Counted from the stretch's first letter, positions 43,427 to 52,131 are shown. The stretch is 64,000 nucleotides of DNA from Flavobacterium sp. ALJ2 (GCF_015594725.1 NZ_JADNRC010000002.1:186001-250000), one strand, 5' to 3'. Numbers and translations: made by a program. Notes: generated from the sequence alone by a model not told the origin.

Positions 43427-45289
43427 ATGAAAAAAATAATAGCCACATTAGCATTAGTAGCCGTATTTATAGGCTGTAAAACAGCTAGTTCAACTAGTAA
43501 TACACATGCAAAACAAGAAATCGGAGTCAATATTAATCTTACTGACATAAAAGAAGATAAAGTTCAGGTCACAGTTACAGCTCCTAAAATCAATACAGAA
43601 GAAGTAACCTACAGTATTCCTAAAACCGTTCCCGGAACATATTCTGAAGACAATTATGGTAGATTTATTGAAGATTTTAAAGCTTTTGATTCAAAAGGAA
43701 CACTCCTTACTGCAAAGAAAACAGACAAAAACACTTGGTTAATTTCTAATGCAAAAGCATTAAAAACAATTACTTACTTAGTGAACGATACTTTCGACAC
43801 TGAAAAAGGTACAGGATTTGGTAATGATGATATTTTCTCCCCAGCAGGCACAAATATCGATGCCGGAGTTAATTTCATGATAAACACCCATGGTTTTGTA
43901 GGCTATTTTCAGGACAAACTAGACACTCCTTATAAAGTCACCATTACACATCCAGCTACACTTTGGGCAGCAACATCGATGACTGATGAAGATGCAAGCA
44001 ATACTAGCGACGTATTTACAACGTCTCACTATGCTGTTTTGGTAGAAAACCCAATTATGTACTCTAAACCCGATTATACTTCATTTGATGTAAATGGTAT
44101 GAAAATACAAATAGCAGTATATTCACCAACTGGAAAATTTACTGCAGAGAGCATTACTCCAGAAATGAAAACAATAATGACCGCTCAAAAAAACTTTTTA
44201 GGAAAAATAAATTCAACTAAAAAATATACAGTTTTATTATATTTATCAACTATGAAGCCTGATGACGCGCATGGATTTGGAGCTTTAGAGCACCCTACTG
44301 TAACAACAGTTGTACTACCTGAGATGATGCCCAAAGACGAATTAATAAAATCGATGAAAGATGTAGTTTCTCATGAATTCTTTCATATTGTAACCCCATT
44401 GACAATCCATTCAAAAGAAATTCAATATTTTGACTACAATGCTCCTAAGATGTCTGAGCATTTATGGATGTACGAAGGTGTTACAGAATATTTTGCAAAT
44501 CTTTTCCAGATCAATCAAAGTCTAATTGATGAAACTGAATTTTACTCTCGTATTGCAGAGAAAGTAGAACATGCAAAAACACTAAATGATACTATGTCAT
44601 TTACAAAAATGAGTGCCAATGTATTAGTAAAACCATATAAAGACCAATATTTGAATGTATATGAAAAAGGAGCACTTATTGGTATGTGCATCGATATTAT
44701 TATTAGAGAAAAAAGTAATGGTCAAAGAGGAATTCTAGACTTAATGCATAAATTATCGGATGAATACGGTATTACAAAGCCATTTAATGATAACGAGCTC
44801 TTTGCTAAAATCACTCAATTGACTTATCCTGAAGTCGGAACATTTTTAAACACTTACGTTGCAGGAACCACTCCAATACCTTACGACTTTTACTTAGATA
44901 AAGTTGGAGTAACTAAAGCCGTAGAGAAAGTTCCTGGAACAATTTTCTTAAAAGGTCAAGTCCCATACATCACTATAAACCCTGAGACCAAAGAAATTAT
45001 GGTAATACCTGAAATAGAATTGAATCCTTTTTTCAAAGCACTTGACCTAAGAGGAGGCGATTACATCTTATCTATAAATGAAAAACCATATTCATTAGTA
45101 AATATTTACGATATGATAACCGAAAGTCAAACCTGGAAAGAAAACGACCCCGTAACCGTTAAAATAAAACGTAATGGCAAGGACCTAACTTTAAAAGGAG
45201 TACTTAAACTTCCTTACGAAGAAAAGAATACTTTTAAAGCAACCAACAATTCTAAGCAATCCCTTAGAAACGCCTGGTTAAAAGGTTAA
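43427..45289 (+). CDS. M61-family metallopeptidase, lipoprotein
   Basis: A lipoprotein signal (AVFIGCKTA, acylated C17) is followed by a beta-sandwich N-terminal region and an M61 glycyl-aminopeptidase-like catalytic domain. The zinc motif is HEFFH (H316, E317, H320) with the downstream glutamate in MYEGVTEYFA. A C-terminal PDZ-like domain (about 500-600; LDLRGGDYILSINEKP) is usual in the family. It probably works at the periplasmic face of a membrane. It is monocistronic, between two terminators. Confidence 0.9.
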   Translation: MKKIIATLALVAVFIGCKTASSTSNTHAKQEIGVNINLTDIKEDKVQVTVTAPKINTEEVTYSIPKTVPGTYSEDNYGRFIEDFKAFDSKGTLLTAKKTDKNTWLISNAKALKTITYLVNDTFDTEKGTGFGNDDIFSPAGTNIDAGVNFMINTHGFVGYFQDKLDTPYKVTITHPATLWAATSMTDEDASNTSDVFTTSHYAVLVENPIMYSKPDYTSFDVNGMKIQIAVYSPTGKFTAESITPEMKTIMTAQKNFLGKINSTKKYTVLLYLSTMKPDDAHGFGALEHPTVTTVVLPEMMPKDELIKSMKDVVSHEFFHIVTPLTIHSKEIQYFDYNAPKMSEHLWMYEGVTEYFANLFQINQSLIDETEFYSRIAEKVEHAKTLNDTMSFTKMSANVLVKPYKDQYLNVYEKGALIGMCIDIIIREKSNGQRGILDLMHKLSDEYGITKPFNDNELFAKITQLTYPEVGTFLNTYVAGTTPIPYDFYLDKVGVTKAVEKVPGTIFLKGQVPYITINPETKEIMVIPEIELNPFFKALDLRGGDYILSINEKPYSLVNIYDMITESQTWKENDPVTVKIKRNGKDLTLKGVLKLPYEEKNTFKATNNSKQSLRNAWLKG

Positions 45290-45305
45290 TAAAGAACAAA
45301 ACAAG

Positions 45306-45341
45306 AAAATCCCAATTTAGAAATACATTGGGATTTTTTTT
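45306..45341 (+). terminator. terminator of the M61 peptidase gene
   Basis: AAAATCCCAAT and ATTGGGATTTT form an 11-bp stem and are followed by Ts. Confidence 0.85.
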
Positions 45342-45410
45342 ATAAATTAAAAGTTTAGCAATGTTTTTTTTAAAACTATTTTCTTTATTTTGCACCAAAA
45401 TCTATAAACA

Positions 45411-46121
45411 ATGAAAAAAACTATTATTGCATTCGTTACCCTTGTTCTTTTAACTTCATGCAGCAAAAACGAATCAAAAACCAATTTGCATATTACAGGA
45501 AATATTAAAGGATTAAAAAACGGAACCTTATACATACAAAGAGTTGTAGACACATCACTAGTAGCTATTGATAGCATTAAAATTGATGGTAATTCTGCTT
45601 TCGAAACTAACATCGAATTAAAATCACCAGAAATGCTATACCTATTTCTAGATCGTGGAGTAAGTAATTCACTAGACAATAATATATTATTTTTTGCAGA
45701 ACCTGGCAACATCAACATAGACACAAATTTAGACACTTATATTTCTAGTGCCAAAATTACAGGATCAAAAAACCAAGAATTATACGAAGATTATCGAAAA
45801 GTAAGCTCTCGCTTTAATGATTCGAACCTTGATCTTGTTGCATTGAGATTTAAAGCAATGAAAGATAATAATCAAAAAACACTAGACAGTGTAAACGAGA
45901 AACAAGAGTCTAATATCAAACGAAAATATTTATACGCTACAAACTTTGCCATTAACAACAAAGATTACGAAATAGCACCTTATATTGCTTTGTCAGACAT
46001 ATACGATATCAATATTAAATACCTAGATACTATTCAAAAATCAATGACTCCTAAAGTAGCTCAATCACTTTATGGAAAAAAACTTACTGAATATGTTGCT
46101 AAAATAAAGAAACAACAATAA
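45411..46121 (+). CDS. DUF4369-domain lipoprotein
   Basis: A lipoprotein signal (VLLTSCSKN, acylated C17) precedes a DUF4369 beta-domain (about 26-125; HITGNIKGLKNGTLYIQRV, FFAEPGNINID) and a helical C-terminal half. In many Bacteroidota proteins DUF4369 precedes a thioredoxin-like domain. Here the thioredoxin fold is absent, and the protein ends at 236 residues with helices only. It therefore has no visible redox centre. The function is unknown. Confidence 0.83.
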   Translation: MKKTIIAFVTLVLLTSCSKNESKTNLHITGNIKGLKNGTLYIQRVVDTSLVAIDSIKIDGNSAFETNIELKSPEMLYLFLDRGVSNSLDNNILFFAEPGNINIDTNLDTYISSAKITGSKNQELYEDYRKVSSRFNDSNLDLVALRFKAMKDNNQKTLDSVNEKQESNIKRKYLYATNFAINNKDYEIAPYIALSDIYDINIKYLDTIQKSMTPKVAQSLYGKKLTEYVAKIKKQQ

Positions 46122-46141
46122 ATACAATCATATCCTTAAAC

Positions 46142-46181
46142 AAAAAAAATCCTGTTTTTTTATTAAAACAGGATTTTTTTT
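46142..46181 (+). terminator. terminator of the DUF4369 gene
   Basis: AAAATCCTGTTTT and AAAACAGGATTTT form a 13-bp stem followed by a T run. Confidence 0.85.
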
Positions 46182-46226
46182 GCGAACTACTATTTATAAT
46201 AATAGAAACTGGATATAAGACAAAAA

Positions 46227-46254
46227 AAAACCACCATATTTCTATGATGGTTTT
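46227..46254 (-). terminator. terminator of tRNA-Thr copy at 46262
   Basis: AAAACCACCATA and TATGATGGTTTT pair with one mismatch, with a T run on the minus strand. Related hairpins follow the other two copies at 46407-46432 and 46585-46610. Confidence 0.7.
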
Positions 46255-46261
46255 AACGTTG

Positions 46262-46335
46262 AGCCGGCGGAGGGACTCGAACCCACGACCTGCTGATTAC
46301 AAATCAGCTGCTCTAGCCAACTGAGCTACGCTGGC
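46262..46335 (-). tRNA. tRNA-Thr (anticodon TGT)
   Basis: The 74-base cloverleaf reads GCCAGCG, D arm, anticodon stem GCTGA with loop TTTGTAA, T arm with GTTCGAGTC, and CGCCGGC then T. CCA is not encoded. Two mismatches are present: A4 against C69 in the acceptor stem, and T against T at the second pair of the T stem (GTGGG with CCCTC). It has a TACATTTG -7 box 15 bases upstream and its own hairpin terminator downstream. Confidence 0.95.
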
Positions 46336-46349
46336 GACTCTTACGGGTG

Positions 46350-46379
46350 CAAATGTAAGATTGATTTTTGTTTTACCAA
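46350..46379 (-). promoter_or_regulatory. promoter of tRNA-Thr copy 1
   Basis: On the minus strand TTG, 19 bases and TACATTTG match TTG-N17-23-TAnnTTTG. Copies 2 and 3 have the same arrangement at 46527-46557 (20-base spacer) and 46708-46737 (19-base spacer). Confidence 0.7.
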
Positions 46380-46437
46380 AATAATTCTACACTTTTATTT
46401 TAAAAAAAAACCACCCTTATTGGATGATTTTATGTTG

Positions 46438-46511
46438 AGCCGGCGGAGGGACTCGAACCCACGACCTGCTGATTACAAATCAGCTGCTCTAGCCAACTGA
46501 GCTACGCTGGC
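46438..46511 (-). tRNA. tRNA-Thr (anticodon TGT), second copy
   Basis: The sequence is identical to the copy at 46262-46335, including both stem mismatches. Its terminator hairpin (46407-46432) is more diverged than the other two. The -7 box TACATTTG is at 46527-46534. Confidence 0.95.
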
Positions 46512-46526
46512 GACTCATTACGGATG

Positions 46527-46557
46527 CAAATGTAAGATTGATTTTTTGTTTTACCAA
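46527..46557 (-). promoter_or_regulatory. promoter of tRNA-Thr copy 2
   Basis: TTG, a 20-base spacer and TACATTTG are read on the minus strand, 15 bases before the mature 5' end. Confidence 0.65.
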
Positions 46558-46618
46558 AATAATTTCACACTTTTATTTAAAAAAAAACCACCATATTTCT
46601 ATGATGGTTTCGTCTTTG

Positions 46619-46692
46619 AGCCGGCGGAGGGACTCGAACCCACGACCTGCTGATTACAAATCAGCTGCTCTAGCCAACTGAGCTACGCTGGC
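46619..46692 (-). tRNA. tRNA-Thr (anticodon TGT), third copy
   Basis: The sequence is identical to the other two copies. It is the first transcribed of the array if read from the right, but it has its own promoter and terminator (46585-46610), so the three look like independent units. The repeat period is 176-181 bases and covers promoter, gene and terminator. Confidence 0.95.
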
Positions 46693-46707
46693 GACTCATT
46701 ACGGGTG

Positions 46708-46737
46708 CAAATGTAAGATTGATTTTTGTTTTACCAA
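46708..46737 (-). promoter_or_regulatory. promoter of tRNA-Thr copy 3
   Basis: TTG, a 19-base spacer and TACATTTG on the minus strand, as in copy 1. Confidence 0.65.
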
Positions 46738-46769
46738 AATAATTCTACACTTTTTTATCGTTTTTTTTA

Positions 46770-47036
46770 CTACAATTCGTTGATTTTCGCAATCAATTGA
46801 TTAGCAGTTTCTTCCAATTCAACATTGATTTGTTTGAAATGAGCTTTTTTATTTTCTACGTTCTTTGTGTTCACTTTAGTGATCAAAGCATCAAAAGCAG
46901 CAATAGCCTCATCGATTAAAGCATTAGTTTCTGTAGTTGGTTTTCCTGTAGTAGAAATTTCAAATAAGTAAACTGCTTCAATAATATCACCTAAAACGTA
47001 GTTGATGTCTTTCTTTAAATTCTTAACGTTTGCCAT
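46770..47036 (-). CDS. small hypothetical protein (88 aa)
   Basis: This soluble, all-helical protein has no cysteine, signal peptide or membrane segment. It includes INYVLGDIIEAVYLFE and FDALITKVNTKN. It looks like a small helical bundle; I do not know its family name. A -7 box (TACTTTTG, complement of 47063-47070) lies 27 bases upstream, supporting expression. It stands alone between the tRNA array and manA. Confidence 0.75.
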   Translation of the reverse strand: MANVKNLKKDINYVLGDIIEAVYLFEISTTGKPTTETNALIDEAIAAFDALITKVNTKNVENKKAHFKQINVELEETANQLIAKINEL

Positions 47037-47062
47037 TTTATTTTTATTTTAATTTGCGTTTG

Positions 47063-47070
47063 CAAAAGTA
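47063..47070 (-). promoter_or_regulatory. -7 box (TACTTTTG) of the 88-residue protein gene
   Basis: The complement of CAAAAGTA matches TAnnTTTG, 27 bases before the start codon. Confidence 0.45.
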
Positions 47071-47092
47071 CACATAATCTTTCTATTACTCG

Positions 47093-48061
47093 CTATGAAA
47101 TGTAAATTTCTAAAATTGAAGCTTTTCCATTGAGAATGAAGCTATTCATAGCTGCTGGAATTAATACTGTATCTCCTTTTATATAACTTAATTTTTCTTT
47201 ATTATATTCTATATCAAAAGACCCATCAATACACATATATACGGTAAAAGTATCTCCATTTTTATATACCTCAACCTGACCATCTAACGGAATAAAATTT
47301 GTGGTAAAATAGGAACAATCAACTACAGCATTCGATTTATTTTGCCTTTTATCATATTTCTTGTGGGTATCTACCTTATTATAATTAATTGCATCCAGCG
47401 CCAAATCTACATGTAATTCTCTTTTATTTCCTTGCGCATCTACTCTATCAAAATCATATAAACGATAGGTAATATCTGATGTTTGTTGAATCTCAGCAAC
47501 TACCAACCCCGCTCCTATTGCATGAACTGTTCCTGTTTCTAGAAAAAAAACATCTCCTGGCTTAGCTTTTACATCGTCAAGAATAGCAACTAACGTATTA
47601 TTATTTAAATTCTCCAGATATTCTTCTTTACTTGAATTTTCTTTAAAACCTACAATAATCCTTGCATCATCATCAGCCTGCATAATATACCACATTTCAG
47701 TCTTACCAAAAGAGTTATGACGCTCTTTAGCAAGCTTATCATTAGGATGTACCTGAATTGAAAGATCTTCACGAGCATCTAAGTATTTAAAAAGCAACGG
47801 GAATTGTTTCCCAAATCGGTCATAAACTTTTGCTCCCAAAATTTCATTCGGAAATACTTCTATTATATTTATAAGTGATTTACCTTTTAAGCTTCCATTA
47901 GCAACAATACTTACATCACCTTCTACGGTAGATAATTCCCAACTTTCGCCAGTAATTTTAGAAGTAATCGGTTTATTAAGAACCGTTTTTAATTTTTCTC
48001 CACCCCAAATTCTATCTTTCAAGATTGGTTCAAACTGTAAAGGATATAATTCTTGGTTCAT
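47093..48061 (-). CDS. manA: mannose-6-phosphate isomerase, class I
   Basis: The enzyme interconverts mannose-6-phosphate and fructose-6-phosphate. Cupin-fold landmarks are LKDRIWGGEKL near the N-terminus, LSIQVHPNDKLA with zinc ligands, KTEMWYIM and GTVHAIGAG. The length of 322 residues suits the short Firmicutes/Bacteroidota type. The start is at the ATG for MNQELYPLQFEP. Downstream the minus strand is free; upstream lie bcp, queD and idi. Confidence 0.92.
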   Translation of the reverse strand: MNQELYPLQFEPILKDRIWGGEKLKTVLNKPITSKITGESWELSTVEGDVSIVANGSLKGKSLINIIEVFPNEILGAKVYDRFGKQFPLLFKYLDAREDLSIQVHPNDKLAKERHNSFGKTEMWYIMQADDDARIIVGFKENSSKEEYLENLNNNTLVAILDDVKAKPGDVFFLETGTVHAIGAGLVVAEIQQTSDITYRLYDFDRVDAQGNKRELHVDLALDAINYNKVDTHKKYDKRQNKSNAVVDCSYFTTNFIPLDGQVEVYKNGDTFTVYMCIDGSFDIEYNKEKLSYIKGDTVLIPAAMNSFILNGKASILEIYIS

Positions 48062-48131
48062 CTGTAATGATTTATTTATTTTATACAAATCCGTTGATCT
48101 TAAAATTTCGCATAATACTATACTTAATCAA

Positions 48132-48590
48132 CTATGATACTAATTCTTTAATTGCTTCAAGCGCCTTAGGTATATGCTTAGCTGCAATCATACTATCATA
48201 AATTAGAATTATTACTCCATTTTTATCGACAACATACGTTACTCTTCCTGGTAATAGCCCAAGTAATCCTGAAGGAACTCCAAAAAGAGTTCTTATTTTT
48301 TTATCAGCATCTGAAAGAAGTACAAATGGTAAATGGTGTTTATGAGAAAATTTACGATGAGAATCAACACTATCACTACTAATCCCTATTACTTCAGCTC
48401 CTAAAGCTACAAAGTCTTCATATTGATCTCTAAAACTACAGGCCTCTGTTGTACAACCAGGCGTATTATCTTTAGGATAAAAATAAATAACCAAAGGTTT
48501 ACGACCAAGTACATCTTTACTCTCAAACACTTCTCCATCAGCATTTTTAGCTGTAAAATTCGGGATAATATCTCCTACTTTTAATGACAT
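48132..48590 (-). CDS. bcp: thioredoxin-dependent peroxiredoxin, Bcp/PrxQ type
   Basis: The protein reduces peroxides with a peroxidatic cysteine in PGCTTEACSFRD. The first C is peroxidatic, and the second, five residues later, is the PrxQ-type resolving cysteine. The length of 152 residues is typical. It is separated by one base from queD, so the genes queD and bcp, and probably idi, form a tight run. Confidence 0.94.
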   Translation of the reverse strand: MSLKVGDIIPNFTAKNADGEVFESKDVLGRKPLVIYFYPKDNTPGCTTEACSFRDQYEDFVALGAEVIGISSDSVDSHRKFSHKHHLPFVLLSDADKKIRTLFGVPSGLLGLLPGRVTYVVDKNGVIILIYDSMIAAKHIPKALEAIKELVS

Positions 48591-48591
48591 T

Positions 48592-49002
48592 TTATTCTCC
48601 TTTATAGGTTACAAAATTACGAGCAGTTTCGTATAACACGATTTCTAAATCAAAATCGGGATTTATTTTTTTTCTAATTTTATTCCATATCACTACTGCA
48701 ATATGCTCAGCAGTTGGATTTAAATCTTGAAATTCTAGCACATCAAGATTAAGATTCTTATGATCAAATGGCAATTCTACTTCTTGATATATAATGTCTG
48801 CTAGTATTTTCACATCTATCACAAAACCTGTTTCAGGGTCGACATCTCCAGTAACGCTCACTGTTAAGTCATAATTATGTCCATGAAAATTTGGGTTATT
48901 ACATTTCCCAAAAACGGCATCATTTTTCTCTGCAGTCCAATCTTTTCTGTACAGTCGATGAGCAGCATTAAAATGTGCTTTCCTAGATATCGTTACTCTC
49001 AT
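48592..49002 (-). CDS. queD: 6-carboxytetrahydropterin synthase
   Basis: QueD converts dihydroneopterin triphosphate to 6-carboxytetrahydropterin for queuosine synthesis. The zinc histidines are in FNAAHRL and NFHGHNY, the catalytic cysteine is in FGKCNNPN, and the closing Glu is in VLYETARNFV. The length of 136 residues is normal. The gene is 12 bases after idi. Confidence 0.92.
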   Translation of the reverse strand: MRVTISRKAHFNAAHRLYRKDWTAEKNDAVFGKCNNPNFHGHNYDLTVSVTGDVDPETGFVIDVKILADIIYQEVELPFDHKNLNLDVLEFQDLNPTAEHIAVVIWNKIRKKINPDFDLEIVLYETARNFVTYKGE

Positions 49003-49014
49003 GTAGGTTTTGGT

Positions 49015-49542
49015 TTAAATTTTATGGTCTTCTAGAAAATGATAAAACTCTTCAAAAATTTTTTTGAACCAAACAGTGTAAATCTCAGGATGCAATTGCA
49101 TATCCGTTTTTACATCTTCTATTTTCATCCATTTCCAAGCTTCTACTTCTTCAGGATTTATGGTAGGAACTCCATTATAACGTCCAATCATAACATGATC
49201 TAGTTCATGTTCTGTCAATCCGTTATCGAAAGGAGCTTTGTATATAAAATGAAAAAGTTCTTTAAGCGGGGTTATAAATCCCATTTCTTCAAACAATCTT
49301 CGAGTACCTGCTTCGATATTAGTTTCACCATCACGCTGATGACTGCAACAAGTATTAGTCCAGAGTAACGGAGAATGATATTTATGATGCGCACGTTGTT
49401 GCAACATGATTTCATTATTATCATTTAAAACAAAAACTGAAAATGCACGATGCAGAACTGCTTTTTCATGCGCTTCCATTTTTGGCATTAAGCCAATTTG
49501 CTCATCATTTTGATTAACTAATATTACGTTTTCTTCTATCAT
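49015..49542 (-). CDS. idi: isopentenyl-diphosphate delta-isomerase, type I
   Basis: This Nudix-fold enzyme interconverts IPP and DMAPP. The active-site cysteine is in LWTNTCCSHQRDGE and the Nudix-like helix is AGTRRLFEEMGF. The start is the ATG for MIEENVILVN; a GTG frame beginning at 49560 overlaps the -7 box and is rejected. The length of 175 residues is typical. Confidence 0.93.
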   Translation of the reverse strand: MIEENVILVNQNDEQIGLMPKMEAHEKAVLHRAFSVFVLNDNNEIMLQQRAHHKYHSPLLWTNTCCSHQRDGETNIEAGTRRLFEEMGFITPLKELFHFIYKAPFDNGLTEHELDHVMIGRYNGVPTINPEEVEAWKWMKIEDVKTDMQLHPEIYTVWFKKIFEEFYHFLEDHKI

Positions 49543-49559
49543 AATTGGTATTAAACACA

Positions 49560-49567
49560 CAAAAATA
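49560..49567 (-). promoter_or_regulatory. -7 box (TATTTTTG) of the idi-queD-bcp run
   Basis: The complement of CAAAAATA matches TAnnTTTG 18 bases upstream of the chosen idi ATG, and supports that start. Confidence 0.45.
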
Positions 49568-49825
49568 CGAAAAAAGAAATTGCTTTAGAGCCTATAAAAA
49601 GTTTGTGAAAAGTTTAACGAGTCTTGCATCCACAAAAAAATTAATTTTATATCATGATTATATTCAAAGACACACAAGCAATAGTCTTTAATTTTAAAAC
49701 TAAAATTGCTTTTTGTACGTAAATAACAATAGTTAAAACTTACTTAAATACATGTTTATTTGTAAAGTACACGACAATTTACCAATTAGAGACATCTTAC
49801 TTTTACATTACAAAATCAACCAATT

Positions 49826-50386
49826 ATGAAAACAAGAGCCCAATACTTAAGCTTATTCTTTTTGCTTCCATTGTTTATTTTTCAGGCGTGCGGACAAAAC
49901 AAAAAAGAACAATATACCTCAACAAAAACGAACCCTATGGAAAATAAAATCAGCAAACCTGACAATCCATATTATTCAAATACTGATACTACAAAACTAA
50001 ATCTTACTGATGCTCAATGGAAAAAAGTATTACCGGATGATGTTTATGCTGTAATGAGAAAAGCCGATACTGAAAGACCTTTTACTGGAAAGTACTGGAA
50101 AAGCGACGAAAAGGGCACTTATTATTGCGCTTCATGCGGAAATAAACTATTTAGATCTGGAGCAAAATTTGCAAGTAGTTGTGGCTGGCCAAGTTTTTTT
50201 GAGCAAGAAAACAAAAAAAGTGTAACATACAAACAAGATAACTCCATAGGAATGGAAAGAACTGAAGTTCTTTGTAGTAGATGTGGCGGTCATTTAGGTC
50301 ATTTATTTGATGATGGGCCACCACCTACAGGAAAAAGATACTGCATGAACTCTATTGCACTTGACTTTATACCCGATAATAAATAA
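49826..50386 (+). CDS. msrB: peptide-methionine (R)-S-oxide reductase MsrB, lipoprotein form
   Basis: MsrB repairs the R-sulfoxide of methionine. The N-terminus is a lipoprotein signal (FIFQACGQN, acylated C22), so it acts outside the cytoplasm. The domain (about 55-182) has zinc-binding CASCG and CSRCGGHLGH, and the catalytic cysteine is in RYCMNS (C173). It lies 4 bases upstream of msrA and is cotranscribed with it. Confidence 0.95.
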   Translation: MKTRAQYLSLFFLLPLFIFQACGQNKKEQYTSTKTNPMENKISKPDNPYYSNTDTTKLNLTDAQWKKVLPDDVYAVMRKADTERPFTGKYWKSDEKGTYYCASCGNKLFRSGAKFASSCGWPSFFEQENKKSVTYKQDNSIGMERTEVLCSRCGGHLGHLFDDGPPPTGKRYCMNSIALDFIPDNK

Positions 50387-50390
50387 TACC

Positions 50391-50999
50391 ATGAAAAATA
50401 CAATTTTAATCAGTCTTTTGATCCTATCTCTTAATGGATTTGGGCAAGCAAAAAAACAACCCAATTACGATACTATAACACTTGGCGGAGGTTGTTATTG
50501 GTGTGTAGAAGCAGTTTATGAAAACTTAAATGGAGTAAAATCTGTTGTGTCTGGATTTTCAGGAGGAAAAACTGCAAATCCAAGTTATGAAGAAGTATCC
50601 ACTGGAAAAACTGGCCATGCCGAAGTAGTTCAAATCACTTATGACAAAAACATAACAAATCTGGATGAAATATTTAAAGTTTTTTTTACGCTACATGATC
50701 CTACAACCTTAAACAGACAAGGCGCTGATGTAGGAAGTCAATATCGCTCCGTTATTTTTTATAAAAATGAAGAACAGAAAAATGCAGCAAATATTATTAT
50801 AAATACGCTAAACAAAGCAAAAGTATATAATAACCCGATAGTAACCACAGTAGAGCCTCTTACTAAGTTTTACAAAGCTGAAGATTATCATCAAAATTAT
50901 TATGACAACAACAAAAATCAGCCCTATTGCAAAATGGTAATTCAGCCAAAAATAGAAAAGTTTGAAAAAGTATTTAAAGACAAATTAAAAAAGAAGTAG
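50391..50999 (+). CDS. msrA: peptide-methionine (S)-S-oxide reductase MsrA, exported
   Basis: MsrA repairs the S-sulfoxide of methionine. From the ATG at 50391 a signal peptide (about 1-18) is followed by the domain with active site GGGCYWCVE (C35, usually GCFWC; here Phe is replaced by Tyr). The recycling-associated region is LNRQGADVGSQYRS. Signal sequences on both Msr enzymes show an envelope repair pair. A terminator follows. Confidence 0.94.
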   Translation: MKNTILISLLILSLNGFGQAKKQPNYDTITLGGGCYWCVEAVYENLNGVKSVVSGFSGGKTANPSYEEVSTGKTGHAEVVQITYDKNITNLDEIFKVFFTLHDPTTLNRQGADVGSQYRSVIFYKNEEQKNAANIIINTLNKAKVYNNPIVTTVEPLTKFYKAEDYHQNYYDNNKNQPYCKMVIQPKIEKFEKVFKDKLKKK

Positions 51000-51013
51000 T
51001 TACTAATTCAATC

Positions 51014-51049
51014 GAAGTTGTCCGAAAATTACTTTTGGACAACTTCTTT
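51014..51049. terminator. terminator of the msr operon
   Basis: GAAGTTGTCC and GGACAACTTC form a 10-bp stem followed by TTTA, between convergent genes. Confidence 0.75.
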
Positions 51050-52124
51050 ATAGTAACTTATCAATTCCCATTTCGGTAATCTCGGACAATTGTAAAATTC
51101 TATTTACATCATTTTTATTTACTACAAAAAACAAATAACTATCTCCCATTGTATCATAACTCATTAATTCTAAATCTTTTTTTGCTAATGCAGTTTGAAT
51201 ATACGGAAACAAGTCATGACTGTACGTTTCTTCTGGATATTCAAAGTTAAAATCTTCTCCAATCATTTCAGAGACAAAACACTCTACATCTTCTGGATCG
51301 AATTTCCAGTCACTATGCCATGTATTTATTCCGTCGAAAAAGTCAAATTCATAATCTTCATCTTCCTCATTTTTTCCAAAATTATTATAAAGAATCTGTG
51401 ACTGCTCTTCCAGCAATTCTTCTTCAATATCTCCTCTCGAGATTAACCGCAAAAATTCTTGAAAATGAGTTACTGAAACCTCATCAACCATTAAACTTTC
51501 GGATGAAGGAAGCACAACACTTTCAGGTATTTCAATTTCCACATACTCGCAAATTCCTTGTAAAACCTTTTCAAATTCTTTAAATCCTATTTTCTGAATT
51601 TCATTTTTAGGATTAGCTATAGCAATAGCTTCACAATCTAACAATCCTCTTGTATAGTCAAAAAAACAACTATTTGTGTACAAAAGTTTAAAATCGTTCG
51701 TTTCAAGACTATTTGTACAACAAAAGAAAATGATGAAATTATGCAAAACATGTTTCAGCTGTTTTTTCATTTCAGGAGTTGACTCAGAATAAAATTGAAT
51801 ATGAATATAATCGTATTCTAGTTCTGTTTGTATAACCTCTTCAGAAAGTACTCCGATATCAATCTTTTTATACAATTCGTTTAAAACCTCATATGCGTTC
51901 TTAAATCCGTTTCCCTCAATCTCTTTTCTTCCCTTTTCATGATTAAATGAACTTGGAAATGAATAACATTTTACAGAAACCGTGTCATGAACCCCTTTCA
52001 TTTTAAAATCAATACTACTTACCTCACTATATAAATAAGAATAAATTGAATATATAACATCAAAAGAAACAATAGATTTTGGGTCGTTATTTCTACCAAA
52101 GAGATTAGAAAAGAAATTCTTCAT
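51048..52124 (-). CDS. hypothetical protein (358 aa)
   Basis: I do not recognise the family. It begins MKNFFSNLFGRNNDPKS and is acidic, with no signal peptide and no membrane helix. It has scattered cysteines and many aromatic residues. Residues 50-130 and 280-355 look alpha/beta. The region LSEEVIQTELEYDYIHIQFY suggests a cytosolic fold. It precedes the FAD oxidoreductase gene by 7 bases in the other order (it is downstream of it), so cotranscription is likely. A role for it is not evident. Confidence 0.7.
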   Translation of the reverse strand: MKNFFSNLFGRNNDPKSIVSFDVIYSIYSYLYSEVSSIDFKMKGVHDTVSVKCYSFPSSFNHEKGRKEIEGNGFKNAYEVLNELYKKIDIGVLSEEVIQTELEYDYIHIQFYSESTPEMKKQLKHVLHNFIIFFCCTNSLETNDFKLLYTNSCFFDYTRGLLDCEAIAIANPKNEIQKIGFKEFEKVLQGICEYVEIEIPESVVLPSSESLMVDEVSVTHFQEFLRLISRGDIEEELLEEQSQILYNNFGKNEEDEDYEFDFFDGINTWHSDWKFDPEDVECFVSEMIGEDFNFEYPEETYSHDLFPYIQTALAKKDLELMSYDTMGDSYLFFVVNKNDVNRILQLSEITEMGIDKLL

Positions 52125-52131
52125 TCATATA

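Noticed and set aside
46262..46692. tRNA triplet as a genomic-island attachment site
   Set aside because: No integrase gene or duplicated tRNA 3' end with foreign DNA follows; the neighbours are core genes on both sides.
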